Of a DNA stretch of 33,345 nucleotides, positions 1 through 10,176 are shown piece after piece. The position numbers and the translations under genes were made by a program. Source of the stretch: Chromera velia (taxonomy: Eukaryota; Sar; Chromeraceae); assembly GCA_018398765.1 (NCBI GenBank), contig JAHBMJ010001189.1:728-34072 (forward strand), in the 5' to 3' direction. The notes under the pieces were generated by a model. The model saw only the letters and a list, made by a program, of their open reading frames with translations. It was not told the DNA's origin and ran no database searches. Position 1 is the first letter of the stretch. Each line of letters starts with the position of its first letter.

Positions 1-1150
1 CCCCCCCCCCTGGGGCCCCCCTTCAAAAAACATTCCCACAACATACAACGAAGACTCTGCTGGTCTTTCCAAAAACACTCCATCTCGACAAACGGACAAA
101 ATGAAATGGAGAAGAGAAGAGAAGGGCGGAAATCGATCACGGACGAAGGAAAGAAACCTGCTTGCACTCTTGGCACTTTCGACGCTGTTTTTGGTGAACA
201 CAGAATGCTCCCCCTCCACAGTCCTTGCAGAAGTACCGTTGCTTGCCGTGTGCACAGATGCTCTTCCCTCCGCACTCTTTGCATTCATGTCTCCTTCGGC
301 CGTGCTCACAGATGCCCTTTCCTCCACAATCCTTACACTGGTGTTTTGGGCGGCCGTGCAGACAGATGCTCTTCCCTCCGCACTCTTTGCATTCATGTCT
401 CCATCGGCCGTGCTCACAGATGCCCCCCCCTCCACAGTCCTTGCAGAAATAGCGCTGCCGACCGTGCTCACAGACGCCCTTCCCTCCGCACTCTTTGCAC
501 CGATGTCGTTGCCGGCCGTGCTCACAGACGCCCTTCTCTCCGCACTCTTTGCACCGATGTCGTTGCCGGCCGTGCTCACAGATGTACGTCCCCCCACACT
601 CTTTGCACTGAGAGCGCCTGCGGCCGTGCTCGCATATGCTCGTCCCTCCGCACTCTTTGCACTGATGTCGCTGCCGGCCGTGTTCACAGATGGTCTTGCC
701 TCCGCACCCCTTGCACCGAGAGCGGATGCGGCCGTGCTCACAAATGCTTCCACCTCCGCACTCTTTGCATCTGGTGCGAAGCCGTCCATGCAAGCAGAGA
801 ATCTGCCCATGGCGGTTCCTCTTCACCTCCCCCCCTTCTCCTCCTCGACGACCATTCTCAGACACGACCACTTTCCCTCCAGCGATCGGATCACCCCTCC
901 CTCTACACAACTCAGAAGAGAGAGTGGCGGAGTCCGAAAGAGAAACAGTCAACCGACGCTGCTTCTCTTCCCTCAACACACCTTCATCCCTCCCCCGCCT
1001 CCCCGAAGCACCCCCCTTTCTCTCACCGCGACACCCAGACACCACACACGACTCGTCAGCTTCCACCTGAGTGAGGGCACTCTCTGACTGACGACGCTTC
1101 ACAGAAACAGCCAACACATTTGTATTTGCAGACTGTCTCTCTTCTGAATG
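1..1150 (-). repeat. Left arm of large inverted duplication
   Basis: Read on the minus strand, this arm matches the plus strand at about 4860-5905. It covers the conserved Arg-rich region, the repeat array, the QVSFLRP terminus and the 3' flank, including the CCGTTTGTCGAGATGG motif and the purine/G-rich stretch at the window edge. The similarity reaches base 1, so the arm probably continues outside the window. The number of repeat units differs between arms (12 versus 9). Confidence 0.8.
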
Positions 1151-2507
1151 GACGCCCGTGTTGCGCATTCGGAAGCAGGGAGGGAGGCTGTCATTCTGAA
1201 CAGGAAAATGCCAACACATTTGTATTTGCAGACTGTCTCTCTTCTGAATGGACGCCCGTGTTGCGCATTCGGAAGCAGGGAGGGAGGCTGTCATTCTGAA
1301 CAGGAAAATGCTGCTGGGGGGGGGAAGGTACAGACAACGTTCTATCGAGTATGAATGCCTCTTTACCCCCTCTCCCGTCCAAGTGAGATTCGGAGACGGC
1401 AACGGAAAGAGACGAGAGACGGCGGCGCTTCGGACCCTCACGCACTGCACACACGGGCGCATCGTGCCCCTCTGGTGACAGCTCTCGGGAGACTGCCTGC
1501 CTTTGTCCGACCACGAGGCCTCGATCAAACACAGCCGCACCTCCACCCGCCAAGCCACTCTCACCCTCGTCACTCTTCCCTTCCGTGGACAGGCTGAGCA
1601 CACCTGCACGCTCCCACGCCGGGCCCTCCTTCTGTGTCCCCACAACAGTCGCTACACAAAACTCTCCTCCCACAGACCCCTCTCCATCTCCATCCCTGCC
1701 ACCCCTCCCTTCTGTTTCTTTACTTCTGGAGGCGGAAACCTCATCACAATGTCCCCTCTGCTTTCCCTTCCCACCCACCCTCTCTGAGGAAACGCAAGAC
1801 GGAAAAGGAGATGACACTGAACGGACAACAGAGGCAGCAGAGGGGGAGGTCTCATCGACCATCAGGTCGCCTGCAGCCGGAACCCCGAAGTTTCCCTCCC
1901 TCCTCATTTCCCCCCTCTCCCCCTTCCCATTTCTCTCAGTGTTGAACTCTGAGGAGACAGAAGGGAACGTGTCATGTTCAATATCGAGTTGCTGCTGCGC
2001 CAACACCATGTCTTTCAATGCCAACGGAGTCACCTGTGTCCCCCCCTCCCCCCAACGCCCACCAAACAACACAAACCCACCATCGACGACCTCCACCTCC
2101 CGCGGCCCACACCCCAAAGGCTCCCCCCATACGCACCCACAACAGTCCTGATTTCGACCGTCTACAGGGGCTGCTGAGACGGCTGAGGAGACGGCAGAAG
2201 AGGTTCTGACACCGTCTACCACCAATCCACCGTTCTCAAACGTCATTGATTGAAGAGACTCAGTGTCGGCAACTGGTCCAACAAGGGCAAACTGAAATCG
2301 GACTTCAGAGCAAGCACTGTGACACATCGGAAAGGACATCCACACGCCTGGGAAGGCAGGGTTCTTCACTCGATGGAGGGTGATACCGCGACTCGCATCC
2401 CACCCTCCGAGCTCAGAGCTGCTACCGACAACCACCAGCGTCTGCCCCTCCCGAGGCTCCACACTGGAACAGGCAAAAAGCACAACGCCCGTCTCCGCCT
2501 CTATCAT
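137..2507 (-). CDS. CBM20 starch-binding domain protein with C-terminal CxHG/CxxC repeat array (left gene)
   Basis: The protein starts at ATG 2507-2505. A CBM20-like fold lies in about residues 1-95: SSELGGW matches the family LGxW core, followed by GVWMSFP and VRFQFAL beta strands. CBM20 modules bind starch or glycogen. A long Ser/Gly/Glu-rich linker follows, then a conserved Arg-rich stretch and 12 repeats of 18 residues (C-x-H-G-R-x-R-x2-C-K-x-C-G-G), ending in QVSFLRP and a stop at 137. The frame changes inside a 100-bp tandem duplication (1111-1310): the CBM20 frame stops at 1191, and the array frame is open from 1645. Removing one copy, or splicing a 58-nt segment (1253 to 1196), restores one frame of about 770 codons. 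The open frame also extends upstream to about 2630 without an ATG, so an upstream exon is possible. It is paired head to head with the gene at 3991. CBM20 and the repeats are seen in the sequence; carbohydrate binding is inferred. Confidence 0.7.
150..806 (-). repeat. 12-unit, 54-bp coding repeat array (CxHGxxRxxCxxCGG)
   Basis: Twelve tandem units of 18 residues each carry Cys1, His3, Cys10 and Cys13, a spacing that could hold one zinc per unit. Typical units read ICEHGRQRHRCKECGGKG. Variation is concentrated at the residue pair before the third Cys-like position and at the last two residues. Similar HG/HN-type CKECGG repeats are known from proteins of algae, other protists and giant viruses; their biochemical role is not established. 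Zinc binding is inferred from spacing only. Confidence 0.85.
1111..1310. repeat. 100-bp perfect tandem duplication inside the left CBM20 gene
   Basis: Positions 1111-1210 and 1211-1310 are identical 100-bp copies; the match also includes the base before each copy. Since 100 is not a multiple of three, the duplication shifts the reading frame of the minus-strand gene. The protein motif EERQSANTNVLA is read in full from either copy, but only one copy can be used in a continuous frame. The paralogue at 3991-5740 has the equivalent segment once (EERQSENADVLA, near 4900). Confidence 0.95.
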
Positions 2508-3354
2508 CTTGACAGTGATCCGTTGTAGGGCAAAATCAAAAGTGATATCTGCACGCACATCAACAAACAAGTTGAATCGCGCATCTGCATCGACCTTGTC
2601 ATGACAAAGAGTGAAGGTTACAATTAACGCAGAGCTCGAGCAACAAAGTCATTGCGCGCGTCTCCCTCAAAGTTCTCTCACTCACTGACTTGATTTGATC
2701 CGTTTGAGAGGACGACACTTGAGCGTGTGACAAGGAACACACAACAAAAGACCTCAAGAATGCCGCACCAGAAGCGGATGAAGTCGAAGGGCAGCTGAGC
2801 GATCCACTCACGCACCAGTGACTGTCCTCCCGTTCTACCGATGGGAGGAAGACAGGGACTGGGCAAGAGCACTAAAAGCAATTCGATGTTCTGGACCGTA
2901 GAGATCAAAGGCCCGTTTCTCGAAAACTGCAATCAACCAGAAAGCCAAGGATCGCAAAGGGGAGCATGGAACGAAGTCTGCAGGTGTTACGAAGAAAGAT
3001 TCAAAAAGGCGTTCAAGCCATTAATTGAAGGTGCCTTGCTTGGTCTTTCTGCACAATGCTCTCGCAAGCAATCCAGTCTGGCTGCTCAAAACTGCTCAAC
3101 AATGAAGCCAACTCCTTCAGACAGGAACTCAATTCATCAAACTCTGGCACAACATCAAACAACTTCAGTTTCAAGCTAGGAGAGACCTCCTTGCATCAAC
3201 CTCCGACAACATGCAGAGACGGCGCGTGCAATGGCATCGCACGAGCGCAACGTTATCGGAACGTTTGGCCATATTCAATATTGAATCCTTAGCTTAGTTC
3301 AAGCATGCATGTTCTGATATTAATATGTTCTGTCTTCCAATTAACATCTTCCAA

Positions 3355-3389
<35 letters not shown>

Positions 3390-3990
3390 TATATTAATAG
3401 GATCGGATGAAAGTACAATCAGAGTCCGGTTCCATGCCATAGATCGGATCTCGAAGGAGTCGTGAGTGATTCCTTGAAGAATCATTTCGAAGAACAAGAA
3501 TCATGAAGAGAGACGCGGTCTGAGATTCAGACTGAGAATTGAACACCGAGACAGCAGGCCGGCAGATCGATCGCAAACTGCTTTGGCCGTACGTCTATCG
3601 ACACTTCCTCCGACGGTGCATGATTCCTCGTGCTTTTTCTCTAGATCGAGTACATAGAAGAGAGCCAGAAGTCTGATAGTTATTGTTGTCGGTCCATCTG
3701 CTTGTCCTGCTGCCAATAGTCGGTGATCGGGCTGTCGCCTTCCGAGCTTCAAGTTGAATTTGATCGAGGCACCCCTGGTAAGTCTATTCTCTCCTGTTCT
3801 ATCCTTTGGCAGTAATTTCATAATTTTCCTTCTTTACAACTGTTTTTATTGCGTATAGAGCTTTCTCAAGTTTGTGAGTTTGCGAATCTGTGCAGGTGGT
3901 CGTCAAATCAAACGAGGCCGCAGGAAGCCTTGTTCCCTCTTGACACTGATCTCTTGAGATTAAAACTGTCTACCTATCTGCATTGGCACG
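2508..3990. promoter_or_regulatory. Shared intergenic region between head-to-head CBM20 genes
   Basis: About 1.5 kb separate the two divergent start codons, so this stretch must hold both promoters. It contains no convincing gene. Short open frames at 2678-2932 (minus) and 2841-3179 (plus) have no recognisable domain. A strong donor-like GTAAGT lies at 3778-3783, with acceptor-like ends near 3859 (TATAG) and 3896 (GTGCAG), so the right gene may have a spliced 5' leader. An (AT)n tract lies at 3357-3399. Confidence 0.45.
3357..3399. repeat. (AT)n microsatellite
   Basis: An almost pure AT dinucleotide run lies in the spacer between the two CBM20 genes. Confidence 0.95.
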
Positions 3991-5740
3991 ATGAAGGGGT
4001 TCATCGCCTTCATTGCACATTGCCCGGAGGTGCAAGAGAATCAACGCGTTGTGGTGGTGGTAGAATGTCCTGAGCTGGGAGGGTGGGAGTTGGGTGGTGC
4101 GTTGTCTCTCGCCACTGCACCGTGTGGGGGTCCGTGGTGGGTGTCGAGTGAGGTGGAGGTGAATCTCCCTGAGTCCCCTATAGGTGTCTCTGGAGATTTG
4201 GTGAATGGCGTGGGGGCGGGGGGGAGAGGGTGGGGGGGTGGGGGTGTCAGAATTGAAGTTTCGACTGCTTGCGATTCCGAACAATGACGAAGAGGTTCAG
4301 GTTTCTGACCCCGGCAACCTCGTGTGTCTTGAGCCGCTGAGGGGGGGAGACTATCGTATCGTGCGTCTCGTTGGTGCGCCTCCCCTTTCTGACTGTTCTG
4401 CGGTCGGAGAGAGGGGTGTCAACACACTCCATGTCGGTGCAGAGGGAGGAGGAGCTCAGCAGCAGAGGGAGGTGGTTGGGATTTCGATGGAATGGGGGGT
4501 CCCTGAGAGCGTGCAGCTCGCGCTGCTTGGTCTGCCCACGAACAGACAGAAAGAAGAGCCGCACAGAGAATATGGGCATGGTGGTCTGTCTGAGAGCCAG
4601 TCAGAGATTGCCCGTCCGCCTTTCTCAGAGGGGAGATCCCCCCAAACAGACAGTGTCACCAGAATCATAGTCGATTCACAGAGCGCGGGCACACCAGCCT
4701 GCCTCCCCATGTGTCGCCCTCAGTCAGCTGTTGCGCCCACGAGGTCTGATAGTGAGAGCGAAAGGGATGAGGGCCACGACAAACGTCTGTCAGTGCGAGT
4801 GTGCAACCCTCTCCCTGACGACCCAACCTTCCCCTCCCACCCTTCAAACTGCACCCACCTACAGATGCGTGATCGAACCCGTGACGCACAGTCAGAAGAG
4901 AGACAGTCTGAGAATGCAGATGTTTTGGCTGTTTCTGTGAAGCGTCGTCGGTCAGAGAGTGCCCTCACTCAGGTGGAGGCTGACGAGTCGTGTGTGGTGT
5001 CTGGGTGTCCCGGTGAGAGAAAGGGGGGTGCTTCGGGGAGGCAGGGGAGGGATGCAGGTGTGTTGAGGGAAGAGAAGCAGCGTCGGTTGACTGTGTCTCT
5101 TTCAGACTCCGCCCCTCTCTCTTCTGAGATGTGTAGAGGGAGGGGGGATCCGATCGCTGGAGGGAAAGTGGTCGTGTCCGAGAATGATCGTCGAGGGGGA
5201 GAGGGAGGAGAGGTGAGGAGGGACCGGCATGGCAAGATTCTCTGCTTGCATGGACGGGTTCGCACCAGACGCAAGGAGTGCGGAGGGGGGAGCTTTTGTG
5301 AGCATGGTCGCCGTCGCTCTCAATGCAAGGAGTGTGGTGGGAAGGGCATTTGTGAGCACGGCCGGCAGCGCTTTCAGTGCAGAGAGTGCGGAGGTGGAAG
5401 CTTCTGTGAGCACGGTCGGCAGCGCTATTTCTGCAAGGACTGTGGAGGGGGGGGCATCTGTGAACACGGCCGAAGGAGACATGAATGCAAAGAGTGCGGA
5501 GGGAAGAGCATCTGTGAGCACGGTCGCATCCGCTCGCAGTGTGAGGAGTGCGGAGGTGGAAGCATCTGTGAGCACGGTCGCATCCGTTCGCAGTGTAAGG
5601 AGTGTGGAGGTGGTAGTATTTGTGAGCACGGTCGGCAGCGTCACAAGTGCAAGCATTGCGGATGGAAGGGCATTTGTATGCACGGCCGATGGCGCAGTAT
5701 CTGCAAAGAGTGCAGGCAGGTTTCTTTCCTTCGTCCTTGA
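3991..5740 (+). CDS. CBM20 starch-binding domain protein with C-terminal CxHG/CxxC repeat array (right gene)
   Basis: Exon 1 runs from ATG 3991 to 4183 and exon 2 from 4251 to 5740, with a 67-nt GT-AG intron; together they give 1,683 nt or 560 residues. The join reads LPESPI-E-LKFRLLAI, which completes a CBM20-like domain (residues 1 to about 105; CPELGGW core, then WWVSSEVEVNLP and LKFRLLA strands). The middle is Ser/Arg-rich and low complexity. From about residue 300 it closely matches the left gene (SVKRRRSESALTQVEADES and similar). Nine CxHG/CxxC repeats follow, and the protein ends in QVSFLRP like its paralogue. In the first repeat one zinc-type Cys is replaced (RTRRKEC instead of RTRCKEC). 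No signal peptide is obvious. A role at starch or other alpha-glucan granules is inferred from CBM20; the function of the array is unknown. Confidence 0.75.
4184..4250 (+). other. 67-nt G-rich GT-AG intron in the CBM20 domain
   Basis: The donor is ATAG|GTGTCT and the acceptor GGTGTCAG|AA. The segment is full of G runs and carries the apparent frameshift. Its length (1 mod 3) is exactly what the frame change needs, and the spliced protein aligns with the left gene across the join (IELKFRLLA versus SEVRFQFALV). Confidence 0.7.
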
Positions 5741-5905
5741 TCAATTTCCGCTCTTCTCTTCTCTTCCCTTCTTTTTTTCCATTTCCTTTTCTCCGTTTGT
5801 CGAGATGGAATGTCTTTGGTCTCTTCATCAATCGGATGATTCGGCAGAGTCTTTGTTGTGTGTGGCGGAAATGTTTTGTGAAGGGGGGCCCGGGGGCGGG
5901 GGGAC
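4860..5905 (+). repeat. Right arm of large inverted duplication
   Basis: This is the counterpart of the arm at 1-1150. Matching begins near the QMRD/RMRN residues and continues through the array, the stop codon and at least 160 bp of 3' flank, to a G-rich stretch (GGGGGGCCCGGG at about 5884). It differs from the left arm by local insertions and by array length. Confidence 0.75.
5239..5724 (+). repeat. 9-unit, 54-bp coding repeat array
   Basis: Nine 18-residue CxHG/CxxC units form the C-terminus of the right CBM20 gene. They match the left gene's array but with three fewer units. Units 6 and 7 (ICEHGRIRSQC) are almost identical to each other, as expected from recent unit duplication. Confidence 0.85.
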
Positions 5906-6221
5906 GGCAGTTCCGCGGGGACGGATGGGACGGCAGTCAGACTCTTTATGTTTGCATGTGGCTGCACTTGTGTATGGTGTCTCTCTGTTGGTGTCTGCGC
6001 GATTGGGAGAAGCGTGCGTTAAAGCAAGAGCTGCGTACATTTGTCAGCACGGCAGTGAGCGAAACAGGTGCAAAGAGTGTGGAGGAAAGGGCATATGTGA
6101 GCACGGCAGGGAGCGAAACAGGTGCAAAGAGTGTGGAGGAAAGGGCATATGTGTTCACGGAAAAGACCGACGCTACTGCAAGGAGTGCAAAGCCCCCACT
6201 TCTGCCCACTCTGCTGGTTGA
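5805..6221 (+). CDS. Small ORF with three CxHG/CxxC repeats (array fragment or third paralogue)
   Basis: An open frame from ATG 5805 encodes about 138 residues. The first half has no recognised domain and overlaps the 3' flank shared by the two CBM20 genes. Residues from about 77 carry three repeat units (ICQHGSERNRCKECGG, ICEHGRERNRCKECGG, ICVHGKDRRYCKECK), ending in SAHSAG and a stop. The first two units are near-identical 54-bp copies. No CBM20 domain precedes it. It may be a separate small gene, an alternative last exon of the right CBM20 gene, or a decayed third copy; no phase-compatible splice from the upstream array was found. Confidence 0.45.
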   Translation: MECLWSLHQSDDSAESLLCVAEMFCEGGPGGGGTAVPRGRMGRQSDSLCLHVAALVYGVSLLVSARLGEACVKARAAYICQHGSERNRCKECGGKGICEHGRERNRCKECGGKGICVHGKDRRYCKECKAPTSAHSAG

Positions 6222-7654
6222 TGCCAAACTTTTTGTGTTCATTTCTTCTGTTCTCTCAATTGTCCCTCTCTCGGGCGGTGAATCGATGAATGAGTTTGTG
6301 AGTGCCTACGGGACACTTTTCATTCGATCTACATGTCTCAAAGTGTTTGGTCCGTCGTGCGTCGATGAATCTGGCTGTCAGGGGGTTACCTGGTGTCTCT
6401 CTATCCTTTGAGTGACTGGTTTCGTGTCTGTTCATTTGGGCCATCGACCTCGTACAAAATGAAATAATTAAATGCTCAGAGAGAAATCCATTGGATCTGC
6501 GCGACCCTCTGGGCCGTGCTTGACTGGCTTCTTTTTTTTTGGTGCAATGAGGTGTATTGTCTGTCTGCCTTTGTCCATCTACAAGCACGTGGTGTGACAG
6601 AGATGGATCGTGCGTCGGATTCCTTTTGGATGGATGGAGGGAGGGAGGGAGGGGGGGGGGGCAGTGAAGCGTTCTGAAAGGTTTGCGTTTCATCGACGGC
6701 CAGCCATGTGCTCTCATCCTTCCTCATCTTCCTTCTCTCTCCTCTTGTACTCGCAATCCATCCGGGGGATGTTTTGACTTTTCTCTCTCTCTTCCATCCA
6801 TCTGGCCTGCTTGGCGATCCAACACTCCTCCATCAGGGTCCCCAACTTCCCCTGCTCTCTCTCTCTCAAGTTTTTTCCCTCTAGCTCTCTTCCCAGAGCA
6901 CCCATGCTTCAATTGATGTGGTTAAGGGGAAGACTAGCTGCAATGGAAGTCGAAGAGGACGGACGCATTCATCACATCGATGAGCTAGGGGCGGGGGACA
7001 GGTGCTGTGTCTGAATGGTGCATGATTTGCTTTTTCTTTTGTCGTACTAGCTGTGGTGAATTGTTTGCCTTTGTCGCCGACAAGAATGCGTCCTGACAGA
7101 TCGAGATGGATCTTGTGTCGGATTGTTGTCGGATGGATAGAAGGAGAGCGTTGAGGAAATTAAAGTGCTTTCTTTTTTTCCCCGACTGGCCTTTCGCGCT
7201 GCTCATCATCCTTCTCCTGCACTGCTGGATCGATGGATCATGGAGAATGTTAATTTGACCCTCAATTTTTAGCTCAATTTCCTCTCTCATTCTTTTTTCA
7301 ATTTGCATTGTCTTCCCACAACCCGCCATACAAGCGCAGTCAGCCCCCCTCCCATCTTTCATCTCTCTTGTACAGTTTTTCTCTCCTCTTGGGAGAAGAG
7401 TGTTTGTGGTCACTGCATACGAGCAATGCAGTCAGAGCGCAGAAACCTAGGCAGAAACATATGTGATTGATTGGTTGGTTGGTTGATTGGAATTGTATGT
7501 CGCCTATAAAACAAAAATCAGGGGGGCATTGACTTAAAGTTTGTTCCTAGCATCTGGCCTATACGTCTTTCGTCTCTTCCTTCTGTCCTGGTTACTGCTC
7601 TCGCTGCTAGCTCTCTCCCTCATGCGATAAAACAAAAATCACCATCAATTTAAA

Positions 7655-7681
7655 TGATGATGATGATGATGATGATGATGT
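7655..7681. repeat. (GAT)n microsatellite
   Basis: About nine GAT units occur in tandem in intergenic AT-rich DNA. Confidence 0.95.
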
Positions 7682-8311
7682 GACTTAATCCGGCAGTCAT
7701 CGTGACCAAATAGCCAAGGGCAGTCTGTGTCACTCCTAGTGTCACTCTATGAACATTCAAGTCATATGGCAAAGCTAGGAGCACGCTAAGCGATTGCTTA
7801 GCTAAAGCGGCCGTTTCTACAGTTCTACAGTTGACAGTGAGAATTTGACAAATATTTGAATTAAAGTTTATAGGGTTGGTTCTAAAAAAAATGACTTTCA
7901 CATTTTATAATTTTCAATAGAATTTAAATCCGAATTTTACTATACAGAGCACCTGTACCAGGCTAGGTAATAAGGCTAATTTTTTTAGAATTCGGCTCTA
8001 CACATATTATAATTTAGATTGGGATTATTAATTCTATTATAATTTCTATATAAATCTTCTTAGAAATCTTTAACCTAGTCTTCAACTTTTGTTGGATGCT
8101 ACTAGGTTGAATCTAGGATTGAATTCAACATTCAATTCAAGCGGCATTTGCATAGTACTATGTATACTACTAATTCTATTACATCCATGCTTATTTCAAA
8201 CTTGAAGTTAAGTAATTTACAAATGTGAAAAACTCTTTAAGTTTTTTATTTGAAATTAAGATTAGAAATCACCGGATATATAAAAACTCTGGAAAGAGAC
8301 TTGCTAATGAA

Positions 8312-8326
8312 AGCTATATATATAAG

Positions 8327-8371
<45 letters not shown>

Positions 8372-8372
8372 A
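8312..8372. repeat. (CT)n followed by (AT)n microsatellite
   Basis: A CT run passes directly into an AT run, in an AT-rich intergenic stretch. Confidence 0.9.
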
Positions 8373-9726
8373 TTGTGAAGCTAGTCTTGTTATCCAGATA
8401 TTGCATTGGATATAACATTCAGATTCATGTAAATAAAAATGGTCATAAAAAAAACAAAACGAAAAACATTTCTACCTTGAGTTTTATAGACCAAGCGACC
8501 ATCAAAGTCTATCAGAAATGGAGAGACGGTCCTCAGGCTGATCGAGCATAGGTTAACCGGGGATAAAGACACAAAAACAGTGCTACGGTCACTGTGTAGT
8601 TCGATCTTTCACCGCCAGATCCCGCCTCCCTCTGCATGTGTGTGTGTTTCTCTGCCTCCACGGATGGGTTCATGTATCCATCCAACTCATACACTGTCTT
8701 CCATGCCCAAGCCTCCATACAGTAACAGCTGCAGAATGGGCAGACTTGTATGGACTTGTGCACACAATCAGGGTGGGGAAGATCGAACAAATGGATCGAG
8801 CTCAAGTGAGAGGCCGCAGTGTATGACTGCACTGGCCCAAGCCAAGAAGACTGAATAAAAGAACGCAAAAATGCATACTCGTACTATCGGCTCCAGACAG
8901 ACAGACACCCATGCATGCAACGAAAACTTTGCACTCAATCAAAGGCGATGGGAACGAAAGGAAAAGGTGTGCATGAAAAATCGTAAAAACAGAATCCAAA
9001 GCCCATGCAAACAAGCACATAACTCTTGATTTACCGTACGCTCTTCTCCACTACTCAGACAGACACAGACACAGAGACACTCATAAAAGTGCAGCGGTTT
9101 AAGCGTTGTTCCGCTTTAGTAGCAATTCCCACCTTAAATAGCTTTAGTTTTTTTATTAGGGATAATTGAAAAGCGTATAAACTAGGCCTTTCGATCGCCT
9201 GTAAACAATATAAAGCTCCGCCCACTGGCATTCTATAATCACTTTTTACTTTTATGTTTATAATCAATTTATTTATACATTCAAAACTTTTTTGATAGAT
9301 ATAAATCTAATTCAAACGGATCACGGAAAGCGCCCCGGGCGGTCAGGGGAAGCAATGCTAGGCGGCGGTGAGGGGCGATTACAGAAGTGCGACTACAGAA
9401 CTTGAGGGCTGCTGCTTGTAGACTACTTCTAGTAGCCTGGTATAGAAAACTGGCTGTTCTTAGCATTTTAGAGTCAAACCTCTAGAAAAGGAGCCATGGA
9501 GGGCCCGGTGGCGAGCAAAGCAGAGCGGAGCAGTTTGTTTTTAGTAAGCAGGGCAGAGCTAAGTTTATTTTTAGTGAAAAAACCTAGAATCCAGTTATTT
9601 TAACGTTATGAACCGTGGTTTAAGCAAAATTTTTGAGGTACCAAAAGTACTAGTACCAAAAAACGGAACCACCCCCCCCAAAAGTACCAAAGTACTGAAA
9701 GACACGGTACTTAACAACCCAGCACC

Positions 9727-10176
9727 CTAGTGCCGAGCGTCGACTTGCACCCTGACCGTATTATGGTCTGCGTATATACACATGTAATCAATGTACGTTA
9801 TGCTATATAGATCGATTTTCAGGCTGGAAAGCCAACACGGATCCAGAGCCGTGGCTCGAAGCCTCGAACAACGAACAATCATGCAGCAGCGGCCAGGGCA
9901 ACAGACTCTGGCGGGCCCCGAGGGCGAGGTCTGATACCTCAGCTTAGGCTGGGAAACGCCCCGCCCTGCTAGCTCTGGCGACAGATAGAGATATAGCGGG
10001 AAGGCCCTAAGGCGGAACATATCAATCAATCAATTAATGCATAGTATGATTGATTGATTAATTGATGCCAAACCCTAGGTGGAGTTAGAACTCCCGGGCG
10101 GCGCATACATACATGGCTCTGTTCTATTATGCCAGCTGCAAGCTAAGTGGACGACAGTTATTCGAACTTAATCTAA
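9727..10176. other. Flank downstream of LINE, with foldback of ATCA/TGAT units
   Basis: No gene is seen. At about 10020-10065, ATCAATCAATCAATTAAT is followed by ATTGATTGATTAATTGAT, which can fold back. It lies just beyond the 3' end of the minus-strand LINE, whose stop codon sits in a TGATTGATTAG stretch. Confidence 0.4.

Larger units (their letters stand above)
6222..9726. other. Intergenic region without a supported gene
   Basis: No domain-bearing ORF is visible. Segments near 6530-6740 and 7010-7230 look like diverged copies of one sequence (GCCTTTGTC, CAGA.GATGGATC.TG.GTCGGATT, GGATGGA), about 500 bp apart. Microsatellites lie at 7655-7681 (GAT) and 8312-8372 (CT then AT). The stretch 7800-9300 is AT-rich. 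At 9630-9715 several GTAC-centred short repeats (GGTACC, AGTACT, GGTAC) occur close together. Confidence 0.6.

Noticed and set aside
101-1087. Long plus-strand ORFs (up to 328 codons) with SALFA/AVLTDA-type repeats
   Set aside because: They are antisense shadows of the 54-bp coding repeats of the minus-strand CBM20 gene; the same happens on the minus strand at 4965-5831.
2678-2932. Minus-strand ORF with hydrophobic stretches between the CBM20 genes
   Set aside because: No recognised domain, no paralogue in the other arm and no clear start; not supported as a gene.
4205-4250. True frameshift in the G-rich part of the right CBM20 gene
   Set aside because: A 67-nt GT-AG intron (4184-4250) explains the frame change and gives a better domain alignment.
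8533-8868. Overlapping ORFs on both strands in AT-rich intergenic DNA
   Set aside because: No domain, splice context or paralogue supports either reading.
10070-10110. tRNA-like T-arm (GGAGTTCTAACTCC on the minus strand)
   Set aside because: The conserved TTCRA loop is not matched, and no acceptor or anticodon arms could be folded around it.
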